From Serripes groenlandicus (Eukaryota > Mollusca > Bivalvia > Cardiida > Cardiidae), in contig JASEVX010000013.1 of assembly GCA_031761405.1 (NCBI GenBank), positions 46,198,143 through 46,262,142 of the forward strand: DNA of 64,000 bases. The letters run 5' to 3'. Of this stretch, positions 63,791 to 64,000 are shown piece after piece. Under the pieces are notes generated by a model. The model ran no database searches. It was not told the DNA's origin and was given only the letters and a program-made list of their open reading frames with translations. Within the stretch, counting starts at the first letter, position 1, and each line of letters opens with the position of its first letter. The position numbers were made by a program, and so were the translations under genes.

Positions 63791-63811
63791 GATATGGTTT
63801 TATATATACTT

Positions 63812-64000
63812 ATTGGCCGGATTGCTCTAGCAATTCTGGTCTATAGATTGGCGATGTCCGTCTGTCTGTCCGTCAACATTTTGGTTAAAGTTTCAGGTTG
63901 AGGCAAAATCTCAGCACTGGAAAGGGTTACAAACTTTGCCTGAAGGTAACCAGTAACAAGTTCTATTGATTTCTATGGTTACTTTGAACTTGACCTTGGT
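63812..64000. repeat. Dispersed repeat at the right edge
   Basis: 'ttggccggattgctctagca' and (GTCTGTCC)-type words followed by 'ttggttaaagtttcaggttg'; it resembles dispersed bivalve repeats and is cut by the window end. Confidence 0.4.

Overview
The window is eukaryotic. Coding density is very low, genes are split by GT-AG introns, and most of the DNA is tRNA-derived SINEs, MITEs, satellites and microsatellites. The repeat families, notably the GACCT-rich and 'tgcccccgaat' dispersed repeats, a SINE with a CCCCGGTAGCTCAG head and MITEs starting GAGCCG, look like those of a bivalve mollusc. A zebra-mussel or soft-shell-clam type animal is my guess. No organism search was possible.

Repeat shorthand used below. 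Family T: about 230-bp MITE with TTAA at both ends and termini like CCCTTTCCCTCATA (piggyBac-like), with a central hairpin. Family S: about 250-bp MITE starting GAGCCG with 4-bp AWWT target duplications. Family P: about 190-bp element with a near-perfect palindrome around GTTGTGGGTACTCAAAAG. Family G: about 180-bp element starting GGAAAAGGTACA. SINE-A, -B, -C and -D have different tRNA-like heads; A, B and C end in a very similar 3' tail.

Layout. 1-14 kb: repeats only, with a large inverted duplication (1.0-1.9 kb against 7.1-8.3 kb) and several minisatellites. 14.7-16.5 kb: 45-bp satellite, about 40 copies. 21.0-23.1 kb (minus): a 482-codon ORF followed by two short out-of-frame segments, an unrecognised and possibly mobile-element-derived gene. 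34.8-39.8 kb (minus): a three-exon gene that I could assemble in frame. It encodes a 641-residue protein with about nine 48-residue repeats and a charged coiled coil; its first intron carries a 1.9-kb satellite. 40.7-48.4 kb: two diverged copies of one segment, one of which holds a broken Crypton/DUF3504 tyrosine-recombinase gene. A promoter-like module with a fused CRE and E-box recurs there and again at 53.5 kb. 49.7-53.2 kb: a tRNA-Gln cluster with seven intact genes (CTG and TTG anticodons) and four damaged ones, part of it duplicated as a 1.58-kb block. 56.1-64 kb (plus): the first five coding exons of XRCC5 (Ku80), which runs off the right edge.

XRCC5 and the tRNA-Gln genes are housekeeping. 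The repeat-protein gene and the 21-23 kb gene look lineage-specific. I see no operon-like or pathway linkage among them. The window is best read as repeat-rich intergenic and intronic DNA with four islands of genes.
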